The notes beneath the pieces are model-generated. The model was not told where the DNA came from. It did not search any database and worked only from the letters and a program-made list of their open reading frames with translations. The translations under genes and the position numbers were made by a program. DNA of 64,000 nucleotides from Bradyrhizobium sp. AUGA SZCCT0283 (GTDB lineage: Bacteria; Pseudomonadota; Alphaproteobacteria; Rhizobiales; Xanthobacteraceae): contig NZ_JAFCLU010000006.1 of the NCBI RefSeq assembly GCF_018130385.1, forward strand, positions 1-64,000, given 5' to 3'. Within the stretch, counting starts at the first letter, position 1; each line of letters opens with the position of its first letter. Below, piece after piece: positions 41,114 through 49,850 of this stretch.

Positions 41114-42436
41114 ATGGCGTTGCCGGCAAACCTTCTGCGACTGGCGCCAGTTACGGCATTGCTGATTTGCCTCTACGCTTTCGTTATCCCGCTCGGGACA
41201 ACGCCGCCCTATTTCGCTTCGCTCGCGCTGGTGGGTCCGGCAGTTTCGATTTTTGTGGTGTGTCAGGAGGTGCGCGAGAACCGCATCCTCCAATGGAGCC
41301 TCGCCTGGGTTGCCGCCGTGTTGCTCTTCGCTGTCTGGGCTCACCTGGTGGGCGCGCCGGGAGACCACCTCACGCGCTCGGTGAGCTATTTCTTCATCAG
41401 CACAGCCCCATTTATTGCGATCTCGATCGCAATTGCGACGCGCGCCGTGCCATTTCGCACACTTGCTCTCGCAAGCCTGGCAAGCGGCCTTGCCGGCGGA
41501 GTGCTCCGACTGTTGTGGAGGGCCGATTGGTCGGCCGGGCTTCAACTCTTCGCCTCCTACTATTGGTGGGGCGGCGGCGCGAACCGCAACACCCTTTCAA
41601 TCATCGCCGGCTTGATGATTCTGGCTGCGCTCAGCCTGGCTGTCTACCAAATCCTTGCGGCGACGCACCTCACGGGTCGCTTGGTGCGAGCAACCCCTTT
41701 CCTGGCCGTCGGCAGCCTGGCAGGCCTTGCGCTTCTCGCGATGACCAGCCGGACCAACCTGATCGCGACAACTGTGGGGCTTGCAGTTTGGACTATTGCC
41801 TGTGCCGGCATTCTGTTGCCTCAACGGCTGTGGAAAAAGGCGATGATCTTGCTTGCGGCGGCCATGCTTGGGACGGCGGCCATCATGCTGGCAGTGCTTT
41901 CCCTGGCTCAGCTCGGCATGCTCGGACCGCGGATAACCGACACAGAAAGCTACGACAAGCGATTGATGCTGTTTCGGTTGGCCGCCGAATTGATCGCGCA
42001 GAAACCCTGGCTGGGCTGGGGCCCGGACGTCGCGCCCCTGCTGCCGGCGCACGGCAGATGGGATTTCATACGCGCCGAGCAGGTGACCCACTTTCACAAC
42101 GTTTATCTCGAGTTCACTCTAGGTATCGGAATTGTTGGAATTGGACTGTTCCTACTCCTTGTCAGCGCGATGGCACGCGACATTCTGACAACTCGGTCAA
42201 GTCAGCGCCTCGATATGTACGCGCTGGCAGCACTGCTTCCATTCGTGCTTGCTTCCTTCGCCTATTTTGCCGTGGTGGGAATGGCCGAAAGCATCAACAG
42301 GGTAAGGCTGGTGACCCAGAGCCTGATCCTTATCACCGGTTTCTTGCTTGCCCACGGTAGCATTGGCGCATCGATTGATCGTCTGCTCGCTTGCGACCGG
42401 CCGCGATCACCCGGCCAACTTGACGGGAGGTTGTAA
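41114..42436 (+). CDS. O-antigen ligase-like / Wzy-type membrane protein
   Basis: A 440-residue membrane protein with about eleven hydrophobic helices. The signature of the Wzy_C/O-antigen ligase family is visible near the C-terminus: KPWLGWGPDVAPLL, then a periplasmic loop, then THFHNVYLEFTLGIGIVGIGL, with the conserved H-N-x-Y-L. Such proteins join polymer to lipid A core, to a lipid carrier, or to proteins. A GTG at 41111 directly before the ATG is an alternative start. It is followed after 20 bases by a GT2 gene and probably forms a unit with it and with the ICMT-like gene. Confidence 0.82.
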   Translation: MALPANLLRLAPVTALLICLYAFVIPLGTTPPYFASLALVGPAVSIFVVCQEVRENRILQWSLAWVAAVLLFAVWAHLVGAPGDHLTRSVSYFFISTAPFIAISIAIATRAVPFRTLALASLASGLAGGVLRLLWRADWSAGLQLFASYYWWGGGANRNTLSIIAGLMILAALSLAVYQILAATHLTGRLVRATPFLAVGSLAGLALLAMTSRTNLIATTVGLAVWTIACAGILLPQRLWKKAMILLAAAMLGTAAIMLAVLSLAQLGMLGPRITDTESYDKRLMLFRLAAELIAQKPWLGWGPDVAPLLPAHGRWDFIRAEQVTHFHNVYLEFTLGIGIVGIGLFLLLVSAMARDILTTRSSQRLDMYALAALLPFVLASFAYFAVVGMAESINRVRLVTQSLILITGFLLAHGSIGASIDRLLACDRPRSPGQLDGRL

Positions 42437-42456
42437 TCGCCGAGCCAGACATCCCA

Positions 42457-43524
42457 GTGCCTTGGCCACAGCCGAAGACTGCGGCGCTAGCTGCGCCCGG
42501 CGATATCGAACGTGCCGTGGTATGTATCACGACGGTCGGTCGTCTTGGCATGCTGGTCGACGCCATGAAGGCCTGCGCGGTGGCCACGCCACCTGCGGCA
42601 ACCTTGATAGAATTGATCGTCGTGGACAACGATATCGCAGGAACGGCTCGTTCGACTGTCGAAAAGTTTGCCGCCAACAATCCCCTTCCGGTGACCTACG
42701 CCATCGAGCCGAGGCGCGGTCTCGCCGAGGCGCGCAATCGCGGGATTCAACTCGGGCTGGAACGAGGCGCGCGATGGCTGGCGTTTATCGACGACGATTC
42801 GCAACCTCACCCGGATTGGCTGGACCGGCTCGTGAGCGCGCTGCGCAGCGAAAGCGCGAAACTCGTCGGCGGTTCGAACATCTTCGAGGCTCCAAAGGCA
42901 CCGATGACGGCCTGGCAGAAGTTCGTCTGCCAGGGTCTCGTGGACGGTTCATATCGGCGATATCGCCGACAGCGAGACCGCGTGGCCCGCGACAAGGTGA
43001 CGATCGTCACCGGCAATTGGTGCGCCGACCTTCACTGGATTAAGGACAAGGCGTTACGCTTCGATCAGCGCTACAGTGCCACTGGCGGCGAAGATACGGC
43101 CTTCGATCGCAGCATGCGCGCCACCGGCGCGAAGGTCCTCTTTGTACCTGACTCGATCGTCGTCGAAACCGTCCCGGTCGCGCGCATCTCGCTTCGCTAT
43201 CAGTTCAAGCGGCTCATGATGTCCAGTATTACCAAGTACAATCATTACCGTCGCGCCCGCGGACCAGCCTTTGCACTCGCGCGAGCTCTGCCTCAAGGCA
43301 TTCTGGCCCTGCTAGCCGGCCCGCCCCTCTTCATTGTCAGCGCGATTCTGGCGATCGTCAGTCCTCGGCCTGGGGCGCTGTTTCTGGTGCGCACGTCGCG
43401 GCTTGTTGGCAAGAGCATTGGCGCCCTCGGCGGCGCTATTGGCCTTAAGTCCGAACTCTATAACGCCAATCACGGTTATGCGGATGAGGCGGACCAAGCC
43501 GCCAACCGGAGAAATGCATGGTAG
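42457..43524 (+). CDS. Glycosyltransferase family 2 protein
   Basis: A 355-residue GT-A glycosyltransferase. The nucleotide-binding opening is VVCITTVGRLGMLVDAMKAC, with LIELIVVDNDIAG; the DxD-type motif is WLAFIDDDSQPHPDWL; the acceptor/catalytic block is FDQRYSATGGEDTAFDRSM. A membrane-associating hydrophobic region is near the C-terminus (ILALLAGPPLFIVSAILAIV). The first standard in-frame start is GTG at 42457, but the strong GGGAGG site (42425-42430) points to an ATC codon at 42436. The stop overlaps the next gene by 7 bases. It probably adds a sugar to a lipid-linked intermediate. Confidence 0.85.
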   Translation: MPWPQPKTAALAAPGDIERAVVCITTVGRLGMLVDAMKACAVATPPAATLIELIVVDNDIAGTARSTVEKFAANNPLPVTYAIEPRRGLAEARNRGIQLGLERGARWLAFIDDDSQPHPDWLDRLVSALRSESAKLVGGSNIFEAPKAPMTAWQKFVCQGLVDGSYRRYRRQRDRVARDKVTIVTGNWCADLHWIKDKALRFDQRYSATGGEDTAFDRSMRATGAKVLFVPDSIVVETVPVARISLRYQFKRLMMSSITKYNHYRRARGPAFALARALPQGILALLAGPPLFIVSAILAIVSPRPGALFLVRTSRLVGKSIGALGGAIGLKSELYNANHGYADEADQAANRRNAW

Positions 43525-44138
43525 CGCTGGCAGCCTTGCCCAACGTACAAATCGTTCGAAGGATCGTCCTAGCGGTCGGCGCGTTGTCCTTCGTGTTGGT
43601 GTGGGCGCTGACCTCTTCCGCTCATCCGGCTGGTAGTCCGGCGCGTGAAGCCATCAGGTGGATCGGGATCGCGGCAATCGTCATCTGCATTCTTGGGAGG
43701 ACCTGGTGCACGCTCTATATCGGCGGCCGCAAGATTGCACAGCTGGTGACCATCGGCCCCTACTCCGTTTCCCGCAATCCTCTTTATTTTTTCGCCATTC
43801 TCGGTGCGGCCGGAATGGGTGTACAGCACGGCAGCGTGCTCACGGGCGCAGTCTTCTGCACGTTCACCTGGCTAGTGTTTCACGCGGTGATCTTGCGGGA
43901 GGAGAGCGTCCTGGCGAGTCTGCACGGCGCCATGTTTGAGAGCTACGTGCAATCCACTCCGCGCTTTCTGCCAAATCCTCGCCTGTGGCGCGACGTTTCT
44001 ACTATCACGGTGATGCCGTCGAAGGTTATCCGGACGTTCGGCGACGGGCTGTTCTTTCTGATACCTATTCCACTGGATGTCGCAGTTGAGCGGCTGCAGA
44101 GCAATGGTACCTTGCCGGTTCTTCTGCGCCTGTTTTGA
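43518..44138 (+). CDS. ICMT/PEMT-like membrane methyltransferase
   Basis: A 206-residue membrane protein of the isoprenylcysteine carboxyl methyltransferase family. About four helices are seen, with the SAM-binding block IGPYSVSRNPLYFFAILGAAG, and later FHAVILREESVLASLHGAMFESYVQ, which carries the conserved E-E and Y. Bacterial members methylate membrane lipids or other unknown acceptors. The ATG overlaps the GT2 stop, indicating one operon. The C-terminal 40 residues are non-conserved. It ends the plus-strand block. Confidence 0.82.
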   Translation: MVALAALPNVQIVRRIVLAVGALSFVLVWALTSSAHPAGSPAREAIRWIGIAAIVICILGRTWCTLYIGGRKIAQLVTIGPYSVSRNPLYFFAILGAAGMGVQHGSVLTGAVFCTFTWLVFHAVILREESVLASLHGAMFESYVQSTPRFLPNPRLWRDVSTITVMPSKVIRTFGDGLFFLIPIPLDVAVERLQSNGTLPVLLRLF

Positions 44139-44270
44139 GACCGCAGCGTATCAAACACTGAAGTGCCGCGTTTCCGAGGCTTCGATCAGGGCAGCCTCGT
44201 TCGGCGGACGATCTTGAGCCCCAGGCGTCGCCAGGTCTTGGCGTTCTTTGAGAAGCGTGTCACCGTGCTT

Positions 44271-44296
44271 GGTTGGCAAGAAGCTTCTTGCCAACC
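44271..44296. repeat. 26-base perfect palindrome
   Basis: ggttggcaagaag is followed immediately by its exact complement cttcttgccaacc, with no loop, centred on an AAGCTT. There is no T-tract on either side. Confidence 0.9.
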
Positions 44297-44407
44297 TGAG
44301 CCGTCCGCAGATGGCACCTTTGAGGCCCTGACGATGTCCGTTTCAAGGGGAAGATCGTCGCAGCTCACACGCTGGCGGGCTTTGAGCGCCACTCTTGCGG
44401 CATTGCG

Positions 44408-44479
44408 AGGATGGGTGGAGCGAAGCGATACCCATCGGCTCTGTTGTGATGGGTATCGCTTCGCTCCCCCATCCTACGG
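44408..44479. repeat. Dispersed palindromic repeat (GATGGGT type)
   Basis: aggatgggtggagcgaagcg followed by atacccatc, then gatgggtatcgcttcgctcc and ccatcctacgg. It is related to 13365-13479 and lies just after the lysA stop. Confidence 0.8.
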
Positions 44480-44490
44480 GCTCTACGGAA

Positions 44491-45756
44491 TCACAGCCAG
44501 GGCGCGGGCTTATCCATCGCGATCAGTTCCTCGACCTCGATGCGCGGGCGCACCACGGCATACTGGTCGTCCTTGACGAGGACTTCCGGCACCAGGGGCC
44601 TCGTATTGTAGAAGCCGGACTGCACCGCGCCGTAGGCGCCGGCGGTCATGATCGCGATGAGATCGCCGGCCTTGGGCTCAGGCAGCGCGCGGTCGAGGGC
44701 GAGATAGTCGCCGGTTTCGCAGACCGGTCCGACGACGTCGGCCGTGATCGTTCGCACACCCTTGGCCGGCTCGCGCACGGGCAGGATGTCGTGATGGGCT
44801 TCATACAGCGTGGGGCGGATCAAATCGTTCATCGCGGCGTCGATGATGATGAAGTTCTTGGCCTCGCCGGGCTTCACATAGATGACGCGGGAAACGAGAA
44901 TGCCGGCGTTGCCGACGATCATCCGCCCGGGCTCGAACATCAGCGTGCAGCCGAGATTATGCGTCACCCGCTTGACCATCGCGGCATAGGCCGACGGCAA
45001 GGGCGGCGCTTCGCGGTCGGCGTGATAGGGGATGCCGAGCCCGCCGCCGAAATCGATATGCTCGATCCTGTGGCCGTCGGCGCGCAGCGTCTGCACAAAA
45101 TCGGAAAGGATCCGGAACGCGGTTTCCATCTTGCTGAGATCAGTGATCTGGCTGCCGATATGCATGTCGGTGCCGGTCACCTCGATGCCCGGCAGCTTTG
45201 CCGCACGGGCATAGACTTCGCGGGCCCGTTCGATCGGAATGCCGAACTTGTTCTCGGATTTGCCGGTGGCGATCTTGGCGTGGGTGCCGGCATCGACGTC
45301 CGGATTGACCCGCAACGAAATCCGCGCGGTCTTGCCGGTCTCGACCGCGAGCCTCGACAGCAATTCCAGTTCGGGTTCGGATTCGACGTTGACGCAGAGA
45401 ATGTCCGCCGCCAGCGCCGCGCGCAGTTCGGCCTCGGTCTTGCCGACGCCCGAGAACAGGATCTTGCTCGGCGGAATACCCGCCGCCAGTGCGCGCTTCA
45501 ACTCGCCGCCGGACACCACGTCGGCCCCGGCCCCGAGTTTCGCCAGCGTGCGCAGCACCGACTGGTTGGAATTGGCCTTCATGGCGTAGCAGACCAGCGT
45601 CTTCTCGCCGGCAAAGGCCTCGGTGAAGACGCGGTAGTGGCGCTCCAGCGTCGCCGTCGAATAGCAATAGAACGGCGTGCCCACGGCATCCGCGAGTTCG
45701 GACAGGTTGACGGCTTCGGCGTGCAGCACGCCGTTGCGATAGTCGAAGTGATTCAT
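44491..45756 (-). CDS. lysA: Diaminopimelate decarboxylase
   Basis: A 421-residue fold-type III PLP enzyme that makes lysine from meso-diaminopimelate, the last step of lysine synthesis. The PLP lysine is Lys 60 in LVCYAMKANSN. Other blocks are SGGELKRALAAGI, HIDFGGGLGIPY, the phosphate-binding LMFEPGRMIVGNAGIL, and the active-site cysteine region GPVCETGDYLA. It follows lptM by 13 bases and argH on the same strand, the usual alphaproteobacterial order. The DUF4175 gene often found next in related genomes lies 9 kb further on. Confidence 0.96.
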   Translation of the reverse strand: MNHFDYRNGVLHAEAVNLSELADAVGTPFYCYSTATLERHYRVFTEAFAGEKTLVCYAMKANSNQSVLRTLAKLGAGADVVSGGELKRALAAGIPPSKILFSGVGKTEAELRAALAADILCVNVESEPELELLSRLAVETGKTARISLRVNPDVDAGTHAKIATGKSENKFGIPIERAREVYARAAKLPGIEVTGTDMHIGSQITDLSKMETAFRILSDFVQTLRADGHRIEHIDFGGGLGIPYHADREAPPLPSAYAAMVKRVTHNLGCTLMFEPGRMIVGNAGILVSRVIYVKPGEAKNFIIIDAAMNDLIRPTLYEAHHDILPVREPAKGVRTITADVVGPVCETGDYLALDRALPEPKAGDLIAIMTAGAYGAVQSGFYNTRPLVPEVLVKDDQYAVVRPRIEVEELIAMDKPAPWL

Positions 45757-45769
45757 GGCGCGCTCAGTC

Positions 45770-46039
45770 TCAGTCGAGCAGCGGATCGAGAACGAATTTC
45801 TTCTTGCCGCCTTTGGGAGCCGCGGGCGCCGCCTCAGACCCGTAGGTCGAATTGAAGACGCCGGGCTGCGCCGCGCGCTCGGCCTCGGTATCCGACGACG
45901 TGGCCTGGGCCTGTGGCGCCGCCGCGTTCGGCGGCAGGTCGAGCCCGGCCTTGCGTCCGCAGCCCCCGAGCGCGAGCGCGGTCACGCTCAACAGGATGAT
46001 GGCCCATCCCGACGATGACGGGCGGTAGTTGCTGATCAC
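45770..46039 (-). CDS. lptM: Small lipoprotein, LptM-like
   Basis: An 89-residue lipoprotein. A signal sequence (WAIILLSVTALALGGC) carries a lipobox, LGGC, with the lipid-modified cysteine at about residue 27, followed by GRKAGLDLPP, which resembles LptM/YifL-type proteins. The tail is rich in alanine and proline and ends KKKFVLDPLLD. I choose GTG at 46039 because it gives a normal signal peptide; a longer frame reaches 46117. LptM assists maturation of the LPS translocon LptD. It lies between argH and lysA, its common position. Confidence 0.8.
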   Translation of the reverse strand: MISNYRPSSSGWAIILLSVTALALGGCGRKAGLDLPPNAAAPQAQATSSDTEAERAAQPGVFNSTYGSEAAPAAPKGGKKKFVLDPLLD

Positions 46040-46151
46040 GACGAAATCCCCAATGCGCGCCGCACCATACAAAGATTGCCCCAGTCTGGCGAGTGCCGAT
46101 GGGCAACGGAAACCCAAGAAAAACCTAAGAAATTGCAGCGAAATTTTTTCC

Positions 46152-47549
46152 TCAGCCCAATTTTCGCTCTTTTTCCAGCCGTTTCAGCCAGGCTTTGGCC
46201 TGCGACAGCACGTTCTTCGGCGCGGTGCCGCCATAACTGGTCCGGCTCTTGACGGAGGCTTCCACCGACAGCACGCGCAGGGCGTCCGCCGTAATCTTCG
46301 GCTCGACCTCCTGCATCGCCTGCAGCGGCAGTTCGTGCAGCGCCACGCCCCGCTTCGACGCCAGGCCGACGATGCGCCCGGTGACGTGGTGGGCGTCGCG
46401 GAACGGCATTTTCAGCGTCCGCACCAGCCAGTCGGCCAGGTCGGTGGCGGTGGCATAGCCCTCGCCGGCGGCGGCCTTCATCCGCGCCTCGTCGGGGACG
46501 AGATCGAGGACCATGCCGGTCATCGCCCGAATCGCAAGCGAGAGCGCACTGAATGCCTCCATCGCGCCCTGCTTGTCCTCCTGCATGTCCTTTTGATAGG
46601 CGAGCGGCAGCCCCTTCATCACGATGAGCAGCGCGGTGAGCGCGCCGATCACCCCGCCGGTCTTGGCGCGCACCAGTTCGGCCGCGTCGGGATTGCGCTT
46701 CTGCGGCATGATCGAGGAGCCGGTGGTGAACTTGTCGGAGAGCCGCACCAGCCCAACCAGCGGCGAGGTCCAGATCACGATTTCCTCGGCGAAGCGCGAC
46801 ATGTGCACGGCCGCAATCGAGGCCGCGGACAGGGTTTCGAGCACGAAGTCGCGGTCCGATACCGCATCCAGCGAATTGGCCATCGGCCGGTCGAAGCCGA
46901 GCGCCTTTGCCGTCGCGAAGCGGTCGATCGGGAACGAGGTTCCGGCCAGCGCGGCAGCCCCCAGCGGTGATTCGTTCAGCCGCTTGCGGGCATCGGCCAA
47001 ACGGCTGCGGTCGCGCGCGGCCATCTCGACATAGGCGAGCAGATGATGCCCGAACGTCACCGGCTGCGCGGTCTGCAGATGGGTGAAGCCCGGCATCACG
47101 GTCGCGGCATGTTCCAGCGCGCGGCTGGCCAAGGCATGCTGGAAGGCGGCGAGCGCCGCATCGGTCTCGTCGATCGTGTCGCGGACATAGAGCCGGAAGT
47201 CGGTCGCGACCTGATCGTTGCGGGAGCGCGCGGTGTGCAGCCGTCCCGCGGCGGGCCCGATCAGTTCGGAAAGCCGGCTCTCGACATTCATATGGATGTC
47301 TTCGAGCGCGCGCTTGAAGTCGAAGGTGCCCTTGCCGATTTCTGACAAAATCGTGTCTAGACCCTTGCCGATATTTTTCGCATCACTCGCCGTGATAATG
47401 CCTTGCGCCGCCAGCATCGCAGCGTGGGCCTTGGACGCGGCGATGTCCTGGGCATACATGTGCCGATCGACGTCGATCGAGACGTTGATTTCCTCCATGA
47501 TCGCATCGGGACGCTCGGTGAACCGGCCGCCCCACATCTTGTTGCTCAT
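46152..47549 (-). CDS. argH: Argininosuccinate lyase
   Basis: A 465-residue enzyme of the fumarase/aspartase superfamily that splits argininosuccinate into arginine and fumarate. The signature [12 protein letters not shown] (residues about 278-288, catalytic serine) is intact, as are the conserved [13 protein letters not shown] and the histidine of [19 protein letters not shown] (His 157). The N-terminus, [10 protein letters not shown], is typical. It is divergent from tlpA and leads the argH-lptM-lysA series. The gene pair argH/tlpA is conserved in Bradyrhizobium. Confidence 0.97.
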   Translation of the reverse strand: MSNKMWGGRFTERPDAIMEEINVSIDVDRHMYAQDIAASKAHAAMLAAQGIITASDAKNIGKGLDTILSEIGKGTFDFKRALEDIHMNVESRLSELIGPAAGRLHTARSRNDQVATDFRLYVRDTIDETDAALAAFQHALASRALEHAATVMPGFTHLQTAQPVTFGHHLLAYVEMAARDRSRLADARKRLNESPLGAAALAGTSFPIDRFATAKALGFDRPMANSLDAVSDRDFVLETLSAASIAAVHMSRFAEEIVIWTSPLVGLVRLSDKFTTGSSIMPQKRNPDAAELVRAKTGGVIGALTALLIVMKGLPLAYQKDMQEDKQGAMEAFSALSLAIRAMTGMVLDLVPDEARMKAAAGEGYATATDLADWLVRTLKMPFRDAHHVTGRIVGLASKRGVALHELPLQAMQEVEPKITADALRVLSVEASVKSRTSYGGTAPKNVLSQAKAWLKRLEKERKLG

Positions 47550-47661
47550 GACTTCTCAAACCCTGCCATCTATATCGCCGAATCCGCTGCGAAACGCCGT
47601 GCCGGGTTCGGCCGTAACTCGACCGTAATCTTCGGCCCTGCATAGCCGTATCTGATACAGG

Positions 47662-48351
47662 ATGACAAACGATATGCCCGAAATGCCCCCATCCCGCCCG
47701 GCCGCGACGCGCCGGATCCCGATCGCCATCGGCGCGGTGGTGGCCGTGGGCGTGATCGGATTGGGCGCGTTTTACGGGCTCGGCGGCTTCAAGCGCGGCG
47801 CCGGCGGCGATCCCTCCTGTAATGGAGCGGTCGAGCTGGCCCGCAAGATCGCGCCGCTGGCGCATGGCGAGGTGGCCGCGCTGACCATGGCGACGGCGCC
47901 CCTGCGGCTGCCCGACCTCGCCTTCGAGGACGCCGAGGGCAAGCCCCGAAAGCTGTCGGAATGGCGCGGCAAGACGGTCTTGGTGAACCTCTGGGCCACC
48001 TGGTGCGTGCCTTGTCGCAAGGAGATGCCGGCGCTCGACAGCCTGCAGGCCAAGCTCGGCGGCAAGGATTTCGAGGTAGTCGCCGTCAACATCGACACCC
48101 GCGACCCGGAGAAGCCGAAAAACTTCCTCAAAGAGGCCCATCTGACCCGGCTCGGCTATTTCGCCGACTCAAAAGCCAAGGTTTTTCAAGATCTTAAGAG
48201 CATAGGCAAGGCGCTGGGGATGCCGACCTCGATACTGGTGGACGGCCAGGGCTGCGAGATCGCCAATCTGGCGGGTCCCGCCGAATGGGCCAGCGAGGAT
48301 GCGATCAAGCTGATCAAGGCCGCGATGGAGCCGATGAAGGCGGGGTCTTAG
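47662..48351 (+). CDS. tlpA: Membrane-anchored thiol-disulfide protein TlpA
   Basis: A 229-residue protein with one N-terminal anchor (PIAIGAVVAVGVIGLGAFY) and a periplasmic thioredoxin domain. The redox site is WATWCVPC (Cys 115 and Cys 118). Two further cysteines (PSCNG near residue 53 and GQGCEIA near the C-terminus) match the structural disulfide known in B. japonicum TlpA. TlpA reduces the copper-binding cysteines of oxidase subunit II and of ScoI and is needed for cytochrome aa3 assembly. The cox operon is 28 kb away in this window. It is divergent from argH. Confidence 0.95.
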   Translation: MTNDMPEMPPSRPAATRRIPIAIGAVVAVGVIGLGAFYGLGGFKRGAGGDPSCNGAVELARKIAPLAHGEVAALTMATAPLRLPDLAFEDAEGKPRKLSEWRGKTVLVNLWATWCVPCRKEMPALDSLQAKLGGKDFEVVAVNIDTRDPEKPKNFLKEAHLTRLGYFADSKAKVFQDLKSIGKALGMPTSILVDGQGCEIANLAGPAEWASEDAIKLIKAAMEPMKAGS

Positions 48352-48407
48352 CCGTCTGCAGGTAGGCGGAGCACGTTCGCGCCCGTGCCCGATCTCAAGT
48401 GTTAGAC

Positions 48408-48507
48408 CTCATCCTGAGGAGCCGCGCAGCGGCGTCTCGAAGGATGAATGGCACGAGCCGGGCCACATGGTTCGAGACGGCGCTTTCGCGCCTCCTCACC
48501 ATGAGGG
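48408..48507. repeat. Dispersed palindromic repeat (CTCATCCTGAGGAG type), copy 1
   Basis: ctcatcctgagga, gcggcgtctcgaaggatgaatggc, then catggttcgagacggcgc and ctcctcaccatgaggg. A second copy in the same orientation lies at 48812-48912 on the other side of the YjfB-like gene. Confidence 0.9.
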
Positions 48508-48532
48508 TCTGACAGTTTCTACGGGCTTTTTC

Positions 48533-48721
48533 TCAGGCCGCAATATTGAGGTTGCCACCAACGCCGGGGGCGAGATTGGCCGTCGAGGGCGTGCCCAGCA
48601 GGGTCTGAACCGCGGCCTTCTCGGCATCGGCGTTCTGTTTGATGATGGAAGTCTGGATCTGCTGCTGCGTGCCCGCCGCTTGCATCGCGAGCATGCTCGA
48701 AACCATAGCCATCATGTCCAT
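48533..48721 (-). CDS. YjfB-like putative motility protein
   Basis: A 62-residue protein matching the YjfB family by layout: a short helix start (MDMMAMVSSMLAMQAAG), a glutamine-rich helix (TQQQIQTSIIKQNADAEK) and the conserved end (PGVGGNLNIAA; family members end similarly with G-x-x-I-D-I). GAGGAG lies before the ATG at 48721, which decides the start. The family is called putative motility protein from its genomic associations only. No motility gene is near. It lies between two copies of one repeat family in the same orientation. Confidence 0.72.
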   Translation of the reverse strand: MDMMAMVSSMLAMQAAGTQQQIQTSIIKQNADAEKAAVQTLLGTPSTANLAPGVGGNLNIAA

Positions 48722-48811
48722 CGCAGCACTCCTCAAACGTGAGGGCACCGTAACCAGCGCAGGTTAACGAATGCTGGAGATTGGGATGTGGCGGCTAACG
48801 TGCTGTCAGAT

Positions 48812-48912
48812 CTCATCCTGAGGAGACGCGTAAGCGCCGTCTCGAAGGATGAATGGCACCTGCGGGGCCTCATGGTTCGAGACGGCGCTTTCGCGCTTCC
48901 TCACCATGAGGG
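48812..48912. repeat. Dispersed palindromic repeat (CTCATCCTGAGGAG type), copy 2
   Basis: ctcatcctgaggagacgcg, gccgtctcgaaggatgaatggc, then catggttcgagacggcgc and tcctcaccatgaggg. It is nearly identical to the copy at 48408-48507 and ends 11 bases before the hbdA stop codon. Confidence 0.9.
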
Positions 48913-48923
48913 TTGAACGAATT

Positions 48924-49805
48924 TTACCGCGTCGGAACCGGCTTGTCGCCGCGATAATCGTAGAAGCCGCGCTGCGTCTTGCGGCCGAGCCAGCCGGCCT
49001 CGACATATTTCACCAACAGCGGGCACGGCCGGTATTTCGAATCCGCCAGCCCCTCATGCAGCACCTGCATGATCGACAGGCAGGTGTCGAGGCCGATGAA
49101 ATCGGCGAGTTCCAAAGGCCCCATCGGGTGATGCGCGCCGAGCTTCATGGCGGCGTCGATCGCCTCGACGTTACCGACGCCCTCATAGAGCGTGTAGATC
49201 GCCTCGTTGATCATCGGCAGCAGGATGCGGTTGACGATGAAGGCCGGGAAATCCTCCGATACCGCGATCTGCTTGCCGAGCTTGCCGACAAATTCCTTTG
49301 CCGTTTCGAAGGTGGAATCGTCAGTGGCGATGCCGCGGATCAGCTCGACCAGTTCCATCGCCGGTACCGGATTCATGAAATGAATGCCGATGAAGCGCTC
49401 GGGGCGGTCGGTCGAGGCGGCGAGCCGCGTGATCGAGATCGACGAGGAGTTGGTAGCGACGATCGCTTCCGGCTTCAACACCGCGCAGAGCTCGTGAAAG
49501 ATCTTGCGCTTGACCTCTTCCTTTTCGACCGCGGTCTCGATCACGAGGTCGCAATCCGCCAAGCCGTCCAGCGTCTCGGTGGAGGTAATCCGGCTGAGCG
49601 CCTTTTTGCGGTCGTCCTCGGTGATGGCATGTTTGGCGACCTGGCGCGACAGATGGCCATTGATGGTCGCCATCGCCGACTTCAGCCGTTCGTCGGACAA
49701 ATCGTTGAGCACCACGTCGAGACCGGCCAGCGCCGCAACATGCGCGATGCCGTTGCCCATCTGGCCCGAGCCGATCACGCCGACCTTCTTGATTGTCACC
49801 GCCAT
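48924..49805 (-). CDS. hbdA: 3-hydroxybutyryl-CoA dehydrogenase
   Basis: A 293-residue NAD-dependent dehydrogenase that interconverts 3-hydroxybutyryl-CoA and acetoacetyl-CoA. The nucleotide-binding loop is KVGVIGSGQMGNGIAHVAAL; catalytic residues lie in GIHFMNPVPAMELVELI and in VNRILLPMINEA. HHPMGPLELADFIGLDT is the C-terminal domain block. The start at 49805 gives the family length; an ATG at 49847 would add 14 residues and would place a strong hairpin on its ribosome binding site. It follows etfB-etfA on the same strand, so beta-oxidation/PHB turnover and electron transfer are probably linked. Confidence 0.92.
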   Translation of the reverse strand: MAVTIKKVGVIGSGQMGNGIAHVAALAGLDVVLNDLSDERLKSAMATINGHLSRQVAKHAITEDDRKKALSRITSTETLDGLADCDLVIETAVEKEEVKRKIFHELCAVLKPEAIVATNSSSISITRLAASTDRPERFIGIHFMNPVPAMELVELIRGIATDDSTFETAKEFVGKLGKQIAVSEDFPAFIVNRILLPMINEAIYTLYEGVGNVEAIDAAMKLGAHHPMGPLELADFIGLDTCLSIMQVLHEGLADSKYRPCPLLVKYVEAGWLGRKTQRGFYDYRGDKPVPTR

Positions 49806-49850
49806 CTTGTCATCCACCGGAACGGCGCGAACATCGCGCCTGTTCATCTC

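Larger units (their letters stand above)
44139..44490. other. Gap with palindromes between the polysaccharide block and lysA
   Basis: No gene. It contains a 26-base perfect palindrome (44271-44296) and a dispersed repeat (44408-44479). The flanking genes converge here. Confidence 0.7.

Noticed and set aside
40878..41114. 78-codon plus-strand frame before the O-antigen ligase-like gene
   Set aside because: No ribosome binding site, no motif; it ends exactly at the next gene and looks like chance in GC-rich DNA.
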